Below, piece by piece: positions 1-6,873 of a stretch of 12,092 nt of DNA (the stretch's first letter is position 1; each line of letters begins with the position of its first letter). Made by a program: the position numbers and the translations under genes. The DNA comes from Pseudomonadota bacterium (GTDB lineage Bacteria; Pseudomonadota; Alphaproteobacteria; Rhizobiales; Xanthobacteraceae). The DNA lies in contig JAEXXW010000483.1 in NCBI GenBank assembly GCA_023405565.1, positions 1 to 12,092 on the forward strand, given 5' to 3'. The notes below the pieces were generated by a model. The model worked only from the letters and a program-made list of their open reading frames with translations, was not told the origin of the DNA and did not search any database.

Positions 1-780
1 GTCCATGTCGTCATAGCCATCGTCGGGGTTGTCGTAACCCGGATCGTAGCCTTGATCCTGACCTTGATCCTGGCCCTGCTGGTTGCCGAACCCGGCGCGA
101 TCGCTCGCGCCTGACTGGCCGACGTTATCGAGGCCGGCCTGCTTCGCCAGATCGCTCTGCGAGGCATCGCCGCTGCTGCCCCAGGGGCTCGCATCCTTCG
201 AACCGCCGAGATCGGCCGCGCTGGTCGCCGTGCCGCCCGGCTTGTGTCCGAACAGGCCGCCAAGGCTGTTCATCAGCATCGCGCCGCCGATGGTGCCGAC
301 AGCCGCCGCGGCAGCCGTACCAAGGAACGATCCGCCACCTTGCTGCGGCGCGGGTTGTTGCGGCGGAAAGCCGCCCTGTGGCGGAGCGCCGGCGCCGGGA
401 TAGCCGCCGGCTGTGGAGGGATTATCGCCGCGATAGCCGGGCGGCAGGCCCATCGGCCGGTCACCGCCGCCGACGGGCGGCACCGAACTGCGCGGACGGC
501 TGCCGCCGCCGAACAAGGTGTCGCGCATCGAATCGAGGAAGCCGCCGCCCTGCTGCGGCTGTTCTGCCTGCGCGCTTTCCAGTTCGTTGATGCGTTCGCT
601 GGCCCGGCGAAGAGCCTCATCCTGCAACAGCACGGTTTGCACCAGTGCGTAGGTCGCATTCGGCGCCTTGCGCAAGCCGGCCATGATGGCCTGCTCGGCA
701 TCGGCTTCGCGCGGTTGTGTTTCCAGCGTCGCAAGCTTCTCGAAGAGTTCTTCAACCAGCCTGCGTTCCTGTGGTGTCAT
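1..780 (-). CDS. DUF2076 domain-containing protein, C-terminus beyond window
   Basis: The frame is open from ATG at 780 to base 1 with no stop, giving 260 residues of a partial protein. The N-terminal ~75 residues (MTPQERRLVEELFEKL...) are a charged helical segment with the look of the DUF2076 (COG3416) family, whose function is unknown. After it comes a Gly/Pro/Gln-rich linker (about residues 76-145), then a small Ala/Gly-rich hydrophobic stretch (GTAAAAAVGTIGGAMLMNSL, about 150-170) that could be a glycine-zipper-like membrane-associating segment. The visible end is rich in Gln, Asp, Gly and Tyr, as in family members with acidic C-terminal tails. The start is supported by a strong Shine-Dalgarno (GGGAGG) six bases upstream. 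It lies 58 bases downstream of the deacetylase gene on the same strand with no obvious terminator between, so it may be the last gene of that operon. No enzymatic residues are recognisable. The family assignment is fairly secure; any role, perhaps periplasmic or envelope-linked, is a guess. Confidence 0.85.
   Translation of the reverse strand, partial: MTPQERRLVEELFEKLATLETQPREADAEQAIMAGLRKAPNATYALVQTVLLQDEALRRASERINELESAQAEQPQQGGGFLDSMRDTLFGGGSRPRSSVPPVGGGDRPMGLPPGYRGDNPSTAGGYPGAGAPPQGGFPPQQPAPQQGGGSFLGTAAAAAVGTIGGAMLMNSLGGLFGHKPGGTATSAADLGGSKDASPWGSSGDASQSDLAKQAGLDNVGQSGASDRAGFGNQQGQDQGQDQGYDPGYDNPDDGYDDMD
51..74. repeat. 12-base direct repeat inside DUF2076 gene
   Basis: Two consecutive copies of cttgatcctg(a/g)c lie at 51-62 and 63-74. 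On the minus strand they encode the repeated Gln-Asp-Gln-Gly unit in the acidic low-complexity tail of the DUF2076 protein. This is a likely slippage-prone site where tail length could vary between strains. Confidence 0.6.
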
Positions 781-838
781 GGGTAGCCTCCCTCTGGTTG
801 GCGAAGATGTAGGGTGGACAAATGCTAGTGGGGAGAGG

Positions 839-1675
839 TCACGCCAACGTGACGCGGCTTTCAGCCATAATTTTTGGAAAGGTTTCGGCTGCAAAAAAGG
901 CGTATTCCTTTTCCCGCAGATCGGTCAGCGGATCGAGCCGCCGCAACGTGTCGTCGACAAAGCCGGGATGGCACATCACCACGCTGCCGGCTGGCAGGCC
1001 CCTCAGGAATTGCGGAAACAGGGTCCCGAAGTCGGGGGCGGACCGGAAATCATAGCTGCCGGCAAAGGCCGGATTGGTCCGCACGCCAAGACGTGCCGCG
1101 CGCGCGCGAAAGCCGGCGCTGAGAAGATCGAGCAGCAGGCCCTTGCGGTCGGCGAGGCGCGAGGACAGCGGCGTCACGCGCCCGCATTGCCGCACCCAGG
1201 CGTTCGGCAGGTCCTTGGCAACGACCTCCAGCAATGCGTCGCGCACCTGCGGAAAAATCTGCACATGCTGATGGCCATCGAGATAATCCGGCGGAGAACC
1301 AAAGGTGGCGATGAACTTGTCCACCTGTGCGCGGATTTCTGCGGCGATCAGCTCGGGTTTTAATTGCCGCAGCATCGCCAACCCGAGCGTCTGTCCGATT
1401 GAGAGGAAGGCACCGTCGCGCAGCGGCGTATAATCCTTCGTCAACGGCCGGAACGGCGCCGTCAGCGTCACATGCAGACCGATGGCGATATGCGGCTGCT
1501 CTGCCTTGATCGCAGCAAGCGCATTCGCCTCGGTGCGATCGATCGCCGGTGTCACCATCATCGCCGATGTTGCATTGATGCGCCCCCGCGCCAGGAGATC
1601 ACGGATCGCCGTGTTGACGCCGGGCGACAGGCCATAATCGTCGGCACACAGGACGATGCGGCGAAGCTCTGCCAT
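839..1675 (-). CDS. ChbG/HpnK (YdjC) family carbohydrate deacetylase
   Basis: A 278-residue protein of the YdjC/ChbG/HpnK family, metal-dependent enzymes that remove N-acetyl groups from amino sugars on oligosaccharides or lipid-linked sugars. Family motifs are clear: ADDYGLSPGVN near the N-terminus with Asp12-Asp13, GLHVTL with His68, DGHQHVQIFP with Asp133, His135 and His137, and CHPGF with His236. These are the expected metal ligands and catalytic residues, so the enzyme should be active. The frame is open further upstream, but Met at 1675 is chosen because the family starts just before the first beta strand (ELRRIVLCADDYG). The upstream extension would overlap the glycosyltransferase gene and has no family similarity. 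Only ten bases separate it from the glycosyltransferase stop, so the two are surely co-transcribed. By analogy to Francisella NaxD it may deacetylate the polyprenyl-phosphate HexNAc made by its neighbour; HpnK-type action on hopanoids is less likely because no hopanoid gene is nearby. Family certain, substrate inferred. Confidence 0.93.
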   Translation of the reverse strand: MAELRRIVLCADDYGLSPGVNTAIRDLLARGRINATSAMMVTPAIDRTEANALAAIKAEQPHIAIGLHVTLTAPFRPLTKDYTPLRDGAFLSIGQTLGLAMLRQLKPELIAAEIRAQVDKFIATFGSPPDYLDGHQHVQIFPQVRDALLEVVAKDLPNAWVRQCGRVTPLSSRLADRKGLLLDLLSAGFRARAARLGVRTNPAFAGSYDFRSAPDFGTLFPQFLRGLPAGSVVMCHPGFVDDTLRRLDPLTDLREKEYAFFAAETFPKIMAESRVTLA

Positions 1676-1685
1676 CTTTGTCCCG

Positions 1686-2750
1686 TTATTCGGCCGCGTC
1701 CGGCTGCGCGTGCCGCTGTGTCGCGTTATCTCGCGATGTCTCTTCGGCGTTTCGCATGTGCTGATCGGCGATGAAATAGACCGGCCGCGCTTTCTGTTCG
1801 GACAGGATCTTGCCGATATATTCACCCATCACGCCGATCATGATGAGTTGCACGCCGCCCAGCACCATCAGGCCGACAACCATCGATGGATAACCGGGAA
1901 CGGACTTGCCGTAGATCAGTGTCTCGTAAAGGATCGACAGGCCGAAGATCAAAGCCACGGTCGCAAGGATGAGACCCAGCAGACTCGCAACCCGCAGCGG
2001 CGCGACCGAGAAGGATGTCAGTCCTTCGATCGACAAGCCGATCAGCGATGCGACATTCCAGCTCGTCTTGCCGTGTTCGCGCACGGCCGGTTCGTAATCG
2101 ACACGCTTCTGGCGGAAGCCGATCCAGCTTGCCATGCCCTTGAAGAAGCGGTTGCGTTCCGGCATCTGCCGCAAGGCATTGGCGGCGCGCGGCGACAGCA
2201 GGCGGAAATCGCCGGCATCTTCCGGCAGCTTGTAGCGGGCGCGGAAATTGATCAGCGCATAGAACACTTTCGCCATCATCCGTCGCGACAGCGGCTCGGC
2301 ATTGCGATGGGCCTTGGCGGTGTAGATCACGTCATAGCCGTCATCCAGCCAATGCGAGACGAGGCGCTCGATCAGGTCGGGCGAATGCTGGCCGTCGCCA
2401 TCCATGAACAGGAGTGCGCCGTTGCGGGCATGATGCAGGCCTGCGGTCAGCGCGGCTTCCTTGCCGAAATTGCGCGACAGCGACAGCACCTGCACATCGA
2501 GCCCGGCCGCCGGCAGGCCGCAGGCGATCGCATAGGTGTTGTCGCGCGAGCCGTCGTCGATATAGACGACTTCGACCTGCAATCCGTGCCTGGCCCGCAA
2601 TTCCTGCGCCGTCAGCACCAGCCGGGCATGGACGCCGGGCAAATTCTTCGCCTCGTTGAAGCAGGGCACGATAATGGACAAGGTGCTGTCGCCGCGCTTG
2701 CGCGCGGACGGCCCTGGTGTATTCACATCCCGTCCGGTCCCGTTCGGCAT
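1686..2750 (-). CDS. GT2-family polyprenyl-phosphate glycosyltransferase (GtrB/ArnC/DPM1-like)
   Basis: A 354-residue inner-membrane glycosyltransferase. After ~22 variable residues the GT-A fold begins (STLSIIVPCFNEAKNL, 22-37). The nucleotide-binding DDG is at 65-67 and the metal-binding DGDGQ at 117-121, followed by an LSRNFGKEAAL-type segment (90-101) and EDAGDFRLLS (177-186), both characteristic of GtrB/ArnC/Dpm1-like enzymes. Two membrane helices follow (about 253-276 and 287-308) with the family-typical GEYIGKI just after them and a polar cytoplasmic tail. Such enzymes move a sugar from a nucleotide donor to undecaprenyl (or another polyprenyl) phosphate on the cytoplasmic face. The sugar cannot be read from the sequence. 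It heads a minus-strand operon with the deacetylase, and a GtrA-type membrane protein starts 116 bases away on the other strand, the usual GtrA-GtrB partnership. The ATG at 2750 has a GAGAG purine patch four bases upstream. It is not HpnI-like (no ceramide-glucosyltransferase layout), which argues against a hopanoid role. Confidence 0.93.
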   Translation of the reverse strand: MPNGTGRDVNTPGPSARKRGDSTLSIIVPCFNEAKNLPGVHARLVLTAQELRARHGLQVEVVYIDDGSRDNTYAIACGLPAAGLDVQVLSLSRNFGKEAALTAGLHHARNGALLFMDGDGQHSPDLIERLVSHWLDDGYDVIYTAKAHRNAEPLSRRMMAKVFYALINFRARYKLPEDAGDFRLLSPRAANALRQMPERNRFFKGMASWIGFRQKRVDYEPAVREHGKTSWNVASLIGLSIEGLTSFSVAPLRVASLLGLILATVALIFGLSILYETLIYGKSVPGYPSMVVGLMVLGGVQLIMIGVMGEYIGKILSEQKARPVYFIADQHMRNAEETSRDNATQRHAQPDAAE

Positions 2751-2866
2751 CGCGCTCTCGATCCTTGGTTTCGCGCGTGATTACCGCAACCCTATAGCGC
2801 GTTACGGCCCTGGAGTCGCATGAGCTTTTATTCAGGAAACAGCATCAACGTGTTAACGAGGGCGCG
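2751..2866. promoter_or_regulatory. Divergent intergenic region between glycosyltransferase and GtrA genes
   Basis: These 116 bases must hold the start signals of both the minus-strand glycosyltransferase operon and the plus-strand gtrA-like gene. The centre is relatively AT-rich (agcttttattcagg near 2823-2836). I see no convincing -35/-10 pair on either strand. GAGGG at 2858-2862 is the likely ribosome binding site for the GtrA start at 2867. Confidence 0.4.
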
Positions 2867-3370
2867 ATGATGCAACCGTCCGAACCACAGGGCTTTCCGC
2901 GCCGGATCATGGCCGCTTTGCGGCGGCAGGCCATGCTGCTCAAGGCCATGAGCTTCGCCTCGATCGGCGTCATCAATTCGCTGGTCGATCTCGGCCTGTT
3001 CCTGCTGGCGCTGAAATATGTCACGGCGTCGCTGGTGGCGGCCAATATCCTGTCCTGGTGTGTGGCGGTCAGCGGTTCTTATGTGATGAATTCCTTCATC
3101 ACCTTCGCCGCCGAGTCTGGTCGGCGGCTCAACTGGCGCACCTATGCCACCTTCGTTGCCGCGCAGGTTCTGGGTCTCGTCGCCAGCACCGGAACGCTGG
3201 TCGCCGCTGCGCTCGTGATGCCGGTGCTGCCGGCCAAGCTGCTGGCGATCGGCGCCGCCTTCCTCGTCAACTTCTCGATGTCGCATTTCGTGGTGTTCCG
3301 GAAGCGCGGACCCGTTCCACAGGCAGACCCGGAGCATGAGGCGAACAGATCGAGGCCCGGACCGATTTGA
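2867..3370 (+). CDS. GtrA-family membrane protein, putative lipid-linked sugar flippase
   Basis: A 167-residue protein with four hydrophobic helices at about 29-50, 55-79, 95-116 and 124-144, which is the GtrA-family layout and length. Family-typical sequences include FASIGVINSLVDLGLF in helix 1, NSFITF after helix 2 and a final SHFVVFRK. GtrA proteins are thought to move polyprenyl-phosphate-linked sugars from the cytoplasmic to the periplasmic face of the inner membrane, so that a periplasmic glycosyltransferase can use them. The neighbouring, divergently transcribed GtrB-like enzyme is the obvious source of the substrate. There are two ATGs in a row (2867 and 2870); the first is taken, with GAGGG four bases upstream. 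The C-terminal ~20 residues are polar and poorly conserved. No dedicated GtrC-type periplasmic transferase is present in the window. Family certain, substrate unknown. Confidence 0.9.
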   Translation: MMQPSEPQGFPRRIMAALRRQAMLLKAMSFASIGVINSLVDLGLFLLALKYVTASLVAANILSWCVAVSGSYVMNSFITFAAESGRRLNWRTYATFVAAQVLGLVASTGTLVAAALVMPVLPAKLLAIGAAFLVNFSMSHFVVFRKRGPVPQADPEHEANRSRPGPI

Positions 3371-3470
3371 TAATATGATATAGGTATCGACACTACAGAC
3401 GGACCCATCGCCGGTATGGTCCGGGGGAAGTTAGCGCGCTCGACAGCCCTCCGGTTGTGGTCGCGACGGA

Positions 3471-3475
3471 AAGGA
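3471..3475 (+). promoter_or_regulatory. Shine-Dalgarno deciding the LysR start
   Basis: AAGGA lies six bases before the TTG at 3482. The only upstream ATG in frame (3416) lacks a comparable site, and residues 1-22 from it (Arg/Lys/Ser-rich) have no place in the LysR fold. This supports TTG initiation. Confidence 0.55.
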
Positions 3476-3481
3476 CCGGCC

Positions 3482-4414
3482 TTGCCTCTGCGTATTCATT
3501 CGTCGGCGCTTCGCTATTTCGATGCCGCCCGCCGTGCCAGGTCGATCCGTGAAGCGGCCCGCCAGCTCAATGTCGCGTCGTCGGCGGTCAATCGTCAGAT
3601 CATCAAGCTGGAAGAAGAGATCGGCGCGCCGCTCTTCGACCGTCTTCCGAGCGGCCTTGTCCTGACGCCGATCGGCGAAGCGCTCGCCCGCCACATCATC
3701 ACGGTGTTTCAGGATCTCGATCGCACCGGATCTGTGATCGCCGATCTTCAAGGCACGCGGGCGGGCCATATCACTGTCGCCGTGGTCGAAAGTGTCGCGT
3801 CCTCCATCCTGCCGAACGTCATCGATCAAGTGCGCAGCCGCGCGCCGCGCGTGACTTTCACCATTGCCGTCATGGGATCGTTCGATATTCCGGACGCTGT
3901 CGCAAAGGGCGAAGCTGATGTCGGGGTCGCCTTCGCGCTGCGCAAGTCGTCCGACCTGCATCAGGTCTTTCTTACCCAGTTCAGGCTCGGCGCGGTGGTG
4001 AAGCCCGCCCATCCGCTGGCCAGGAAAAAGTCCGTCACGCTCTCATCGTGCCTCGGCTTTCCACTCATTCTGGCAACGCCCGATCTGTCGATCACCAACC
4101 TGCTCGAACCGATCCTGTCCAACGGTCCCTCTTTCCTGTCGCCGGTCATCACCTGCGGCTCGATCGAATTGATGCAGGAACTGGTCAGTCGCGGTCACGG
4201 CATCGCCTTCCAGACGCGGGTGGGGCTCGAACGCAAGCTGGCGGATGGCTTGCTGGTGCATATCCCGATTGAAGCCAAAGGACCGCTGTGGAGCGATCTT
4301 GGCATCTACACCCGCTCTGGCCGCCTTTTGCCGACGACCACCGACAACTTCGTGCAGATGCTGAAGACGGAGATCCAGTCGCGCCAGCAGGCGGAGGGCG
4401 GCCGCAAGGCCTGA
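3482..4414 (+). CDS. LysR-family transcriptional regulator
   Basis: A 310-residue LysR-type regulator if started at TTG 3482 (332 residues from ATG 3416). The winged helix-turn-helix occupies about residues 5-63, with the recognisable core SIREAARQLNVASSAVNRQI and LEEEIGAPLFDR. A linker helix and the periplasmic-binding-protein-like effector domain follow (about 90-300, beginning GHITVAVVES). Length matches the family. LysR proteins bind DNA as tetramers and respond to a small molecule; the permease and urate oxidase immediately downstream on the same strand make urate, xanthine or another purine the best effector guess. The gap to the permease is 165 bases and contains a 16-base perfect palindrome that could be its site. 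Unlike many LysR genes it is not divergent from its presumed targets. Family certain; effector and targets inferred. Confidence 0.92.
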   Translation: MPLRIHSSALRYFDAARRARSIREAARQLNVASSAVNRQIIKLEEEIGAPLFDRLPSGLVLTPIGEALARHIITVFQDLDRTGSVIADLQGTRAGHITVAVVESVASSILPNVIDQVRSRAPRVTFTIAVMGSFDIPDAVAKGEADVGVAFALRKSSDLHQVFLTQFRLGAVVKPAHPLARKKSVTLSSCLGFPLILATPDLSITNLLEPILSNGPSFLSPVITCGSIELMQELVSRGHGIAFQTRVGLERKLADGLLVHIPIEAKGPLWSDLGIYTRSGRLLPTTTDNFVQMLKTEIQSRQQAEGGRKA

Positions 4415-4427
4415 TGCCGTTTCGGCA
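4415..4427 (+). terminator. Small hairpin after LysR stop
   Basis: TGCCG-TTT-CGGCA forms a five-base-pair stem starting at the base after the LysR stop codon. No run of T follows, so it is at best a weak or partial terminator separating the regulator from the permease. Confidence 0.25.
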
Positions 4428-4517
4428 ACAGCTCAGGCGACATTCGCTGCTAGGCGGCGGTGCCGCATTCTGAAATCGTTTTGACGCTGGGGATCAATTG
4501 GCGGGGCTCGCGCTTCC

Positions 4518-4533
4518 ATCGAGGCGCCTCGAT
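4518..4533. promoter_or_regulatory. Perfect 16-base palindrome upstream of permease, candidate operator
   Basis: ATCGAGGCGCCTCGAT is perfectly self-complementary and lies 46 bases before the permease ATG, in the non-coding gap after the LysR gene. It contains a T...A pair spaced 12 bases apart, close to but not exactly the T-N11-A core of LysR sites. TTGACG at 4481-4486 resembles a -35 element, but no good -10 follows at 17 bases (gggctc). The palindrome is real; its role as operator for the adjacent LysR protein is inference. Confidence 0.4.
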
Positions 4534-4579
4534 CCCATTGGTCGCATCCTTTTCACGGGTCCCTGTCGGAGCGCGCGCC

Positions 4580-5989
4580 ATGTCCACCACGATACCGTCG
4601 ACCATCGATCCTGTAGAAGAAAAGCTGCCCCTTCCGCGTCTCGTGCCGCTGGCTTTGCAACACGTGCTGGTCATGTATGCCGGCGCCGTGGCCGTGCCGC
4701 TGATCATTGGCCGTGCCCTCAAGCTGCCGCCGGAGGACATAGCCTTCCTGATCAGCGCCGACCTGTTCGCCTGCGGAATTGCAACGCTGGTCCAATGCCT
4801 TGGTTTCCCCGGCGTCGGCATCCGTCTGCCGGTGATGATGGGCGTGACCTTCGCGTCAGTCGGGCCGATGTTGTCGATGGCGGCGTCACCGGATATCGGG
4901 TTGCTCGGTATCTATGGATCGGTGATCGCGGCCGGCATTTTCGGTATTCTTGTTGCTCCCTTTATCAGCCGGCTCTTGCCGCTGTTTCCGCCGGTGGTCA
5001 CTGGCACGATCATCATGGTGATCGGTATTTCACTGATGCGGGTTGGCATTAACTGGGCCGGCGGTGGCTTGCCGAGTTTCACCCGCGTCATCAACGGCGA
5101 GACCGTGCAGGTTGCCAATCCGAAGTATGGTTCGCTCGATGGTCTTGCCATATCCGCCTTCGTGCTGCTGGTAATCCTCGGGCTGATCAAATGGGGCCGC
5201 GGTTTCGTCGCCAACGTTGCTGTGCTGCTGGGCATCATCGCCGGCGCTATTCTCGCCGCCATTCTCGGCAAGATGCATTTCGGGGCGGTGGCATCGGCGT
5301 CATGGTTCGGGGTTGTTCTGCCGTTTCATTTTGGCATGCCGCAATTTCATCTCGTGCCGATCCTGACTATGTGCATCGTCATGGTCGTGGTGATGATCGA
5401 GTCACTCGGCATGTTCCTGGCGCTCGGCGAAATGACCGGCAAGAAGATCGACCAGGATGCGTTAACCAAGGGCTTGCGTGCGGATGGCGTCGGCACGCTG
5501 ATCGGCGGTGTCTTCAACACCTTCCCGTACACATCTTTCTCGCAGAATGTTGGGCTGGTTGGCATCACCGGCGTGCGGTCGCGCTGGGTGACGGTGGCCG
5601 GTGGCGTCATCATGCTGATCCTTGGTTTGCTACCGAAGATGTCGGCGCTGGTCGAAGCGGTGCCGCTGGTCGTGCTCGGCGGTGCTGGCCTCGTCATGTT
5701 CGGCATGGTGGCGGCGACCGGTGCGCGCATTCTCACCTCAGTCGACTTCAAGACCAACCGTTACAATCTGTTCGTAGTCGCGATTTCGGTTGGCTTCGGC
5801 ATGATCCCGCTGGTCGCGCCGAATTTCTTCAAGCATTTGCCACACGGTCTGCACCCGTTGCTGGAATCGGGAATTCTGCTGTCGGCCATCGTCGCGGTGG
5901 CGCTCAATTTCTTCTTCAACGGTGTCGTCAGCGCCGAACAGGCAAGGGCCGAGGCATCGGCCGCAGCCGCCACGGCCGAGCATGCATGA
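4580..5989 (+). CDS. NCS2-family nucleobase:cation symporter, likely urate (or xanthine) permease
   Basis: A 469-residue polytopic inner-membrane transporter of the nucleobase-cation symporter-2 (NAT/UraA-like) family. The helix-1 QH motif is at Gln27-His28. The signature [QEP]-N-x-G-x4-T-[RKG] is matched by QNVGLVGITG at 322-331. Other expected binding residues are Glu274 (VMIESLG) and Asp302 (LRADGVGT). The residue four after the Glu is Met278; from memory, E. coli xanthine permeases have Asp there and the urate permease YgfU/UacT has Met, which favours urate. The urate oxidase gene 26 bases downstream agrees. The frame is open to 4460, but the ATG at 4580 is chosen because the family begins shortly before LPLPRLVPLALQHVL, and the extension would run through the palindrome region. 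The ribosome binding site is weak (CGGAG). The last ~20 residues are an Ala/Glu-rich cytoplasmic tail. Family certain; urate specificity probable. Confidence 0.93.
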   Translation: MSTTIPSTIDPVEEKLPLPRLVPLALQHVLVMYAGAVAVPLIIGRALKLPPEDIAFLISADLFACGIATLVQCLGFPGVGIRLPVMMGVTFASVGPMLSMAASPDIGLLGIYGSVIAAGIFGILVAPFISRLLPLFPPVVTGTIIMVIGISLMRVGINWAGGGLPSFTRVINGETVQVANPKYGSLDGLAISAFVLLVILGLIKWGRGFVANVAVLLGIIAGAILAAILGKMHFGAVASASWFGVVLPFHFGMPQFHLVPILTMCIVMVVVMIESLGMFLALGEMTGKKIDQDALTKGLRADGVGTLIGGVFNTFPYTSFSQNVGLVGITGVRSRWVTVAGGVIMLILGLLPKMSALVEAVPLVVLGGAGLVMFGMVAATGARILTSVDFKTNRYNLFVVAISVGFGMIPLVAPNFFKHLPHGLHPLLESGILLSAIVAVALNFFFNGVVSAEQARAEASAAAATAEHA

Positions 5990-6015
5990 TCGCGTATTCT
6001 CAATAGGACAACGTC

Positions 6016-6855
6016 ATGGCGCTCATCAGCAATACGTATGGCAAGGGCCGCGTCCGCGTGATGCGGATCAGGAAAGACGGACCTCTTCATGAGGTGCGCG
6101 AACTCAACGTCAAGGCCATGCTCACCGGCGGTTTCGCGGCGGCCTTCACGCAACACGACAATTCGGCCGTGATTTCGACCGACACCGTCAAGAATGTCAT
6201 CAATATCGTTGCCCGCGAAAATCTCGGGCTCGATACCGAGGCGTTTGGCAAGGTGCTGGCGGCCAGGTTTCTTGATCGCTATCCGCAGGTGGAATCGGTC
6301 AGGATCGAGCTGCACGAGGTGAAATGGGAACGCATGCTGATCGGTGGCAAGCGGCATCCGCACAGCTTCGTGCTCGACAATAACGGGCGGCCTTTCGTCA
6401 CCATCGCTGCCAGCCGTTCATCTATCGAGGTTGTATCCGGGATGACCGGTTTCACCTTCATGAAGTCGACCGAGTCGGGCTGGGACCGCTATTACAAGGA
6501 CGAGTACACGACGATCGCCGAGACACGCGACCGGATGTGCGCGACGTCGATGGATGCGCAATGGCGCTGGAGCCGCGAGCCCGAGGACTTCGCCAGCGCC
6601 AACGCGAAAATCCTGTCGACCATGCTCGAAGTGTTCGCAACCACCTACAGCGAAAGCGTGCAGGACAGTCTGTACCGCATGGGAACGGCGGCGCTGGCGG
6701 CTGTGCCGGAGATCGAGGAGATCAGTCTCGCCTGCCCGAACAAGCATTATCTCCTGATCAATCTGGAGCCATTCGGATTGACCAACGACAATGCGGTGTT
6801 CCTGCCGACGGATGAACCGCACGGTCAGATCGAGTGCACCATCGGCCGGAATTAG
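6016..6855 (+). CDS. pucL: Urate oxidase (factor-independent urate hydroxylase)
   Basis: A 279-residue cytoplasmic uricase (EC 1.7.3.3), which oxidises urate with O2 to 5-hydroxyisourate and H2O2 without metal or cofactor. It has the two-fold T-fold layout. Catalytic residues can be placed: Lys10 in YGKGRVRV, Thr55-Asp56 in ISTDTVKN, Phe146/Phe148 near the ring-stacking position in GFTFMKSTESGW, Arg173 in ETRDRM, Gln216 in SVQDSLY, and Asn242 and His244 in PNKHYLLINL. All are present, so the enzyme should be active. The length is slightly short of the ~300 of eukaryotic enzymes because the C-terminal end (DEPHGQIECTIGRN) lacks a peroxisomal targeting tail. AGGA seven bases before ATG supports the start. 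It is co-oriented with and 26 bases after the urate permease, so one transcript is likely. Hydroxyisourate hydrolase, OHCU decarboxylase and allantoinase are not in the window. Confidence 0.96.
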   Translation: MALISNTYGKGRVRVMRIRKDGPLHEVRELNVKAMLTGGFAAAFTQHDNSAVISTDTVKNVINIVARENLGLDTEAFGKVLAARFLDRYPQVESVRIELHEVKWERMLIGGKRHPHSFVLDNNGRPFVTIAASRSSIEVVSGMTGFTFMKSTESGWDRYYKDEYTTIAETRDRMCATSMDAQWRWSREPEDFASANAKILSTMLEVFATTYSESVQDSLYRMGTAALAAVPEIEEISLACPNKHYLLINLEPFGLTNDNAVFLPTDEPHGQIECTIGRN

Positions 6856-6868
6856 CGCCGAAGGCGCT
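6854..6868. terminator. Hairpin between convergent uricase and hisG genes
   Basis: AGCGCC-GAA-GGCGCT is a perfect six-base-pair stem with a three-base loop. It starts inside the uricase stop codon (TAG 6853-6855) and lies six bases past the hisG stop. Only 18 bases separate the two convergent stops, so this is the sole candidate bidirectional terminator. There is no T-run on either side, so confidence is modest. Confidence 0.35.
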
Positions 6869-6873
6869 AGGCG

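Noticed and set aside
839..1675. Hopanoid gene hpnK
   Set aside because: The family name covers HpnK, but no squalene/hopene gene, HpnI-like transferase or HpnJ radical-SAM enzyme is nearby; the partner is GtrB-like.
1656..2780. 374-residue open frame on the plus strand
   Set aside because: It lies antisense to the glycosyltransferase, is rich in His, Arg, Gln and Asp as expected of a shadow frame in GC-rich DNA, and has no family features.
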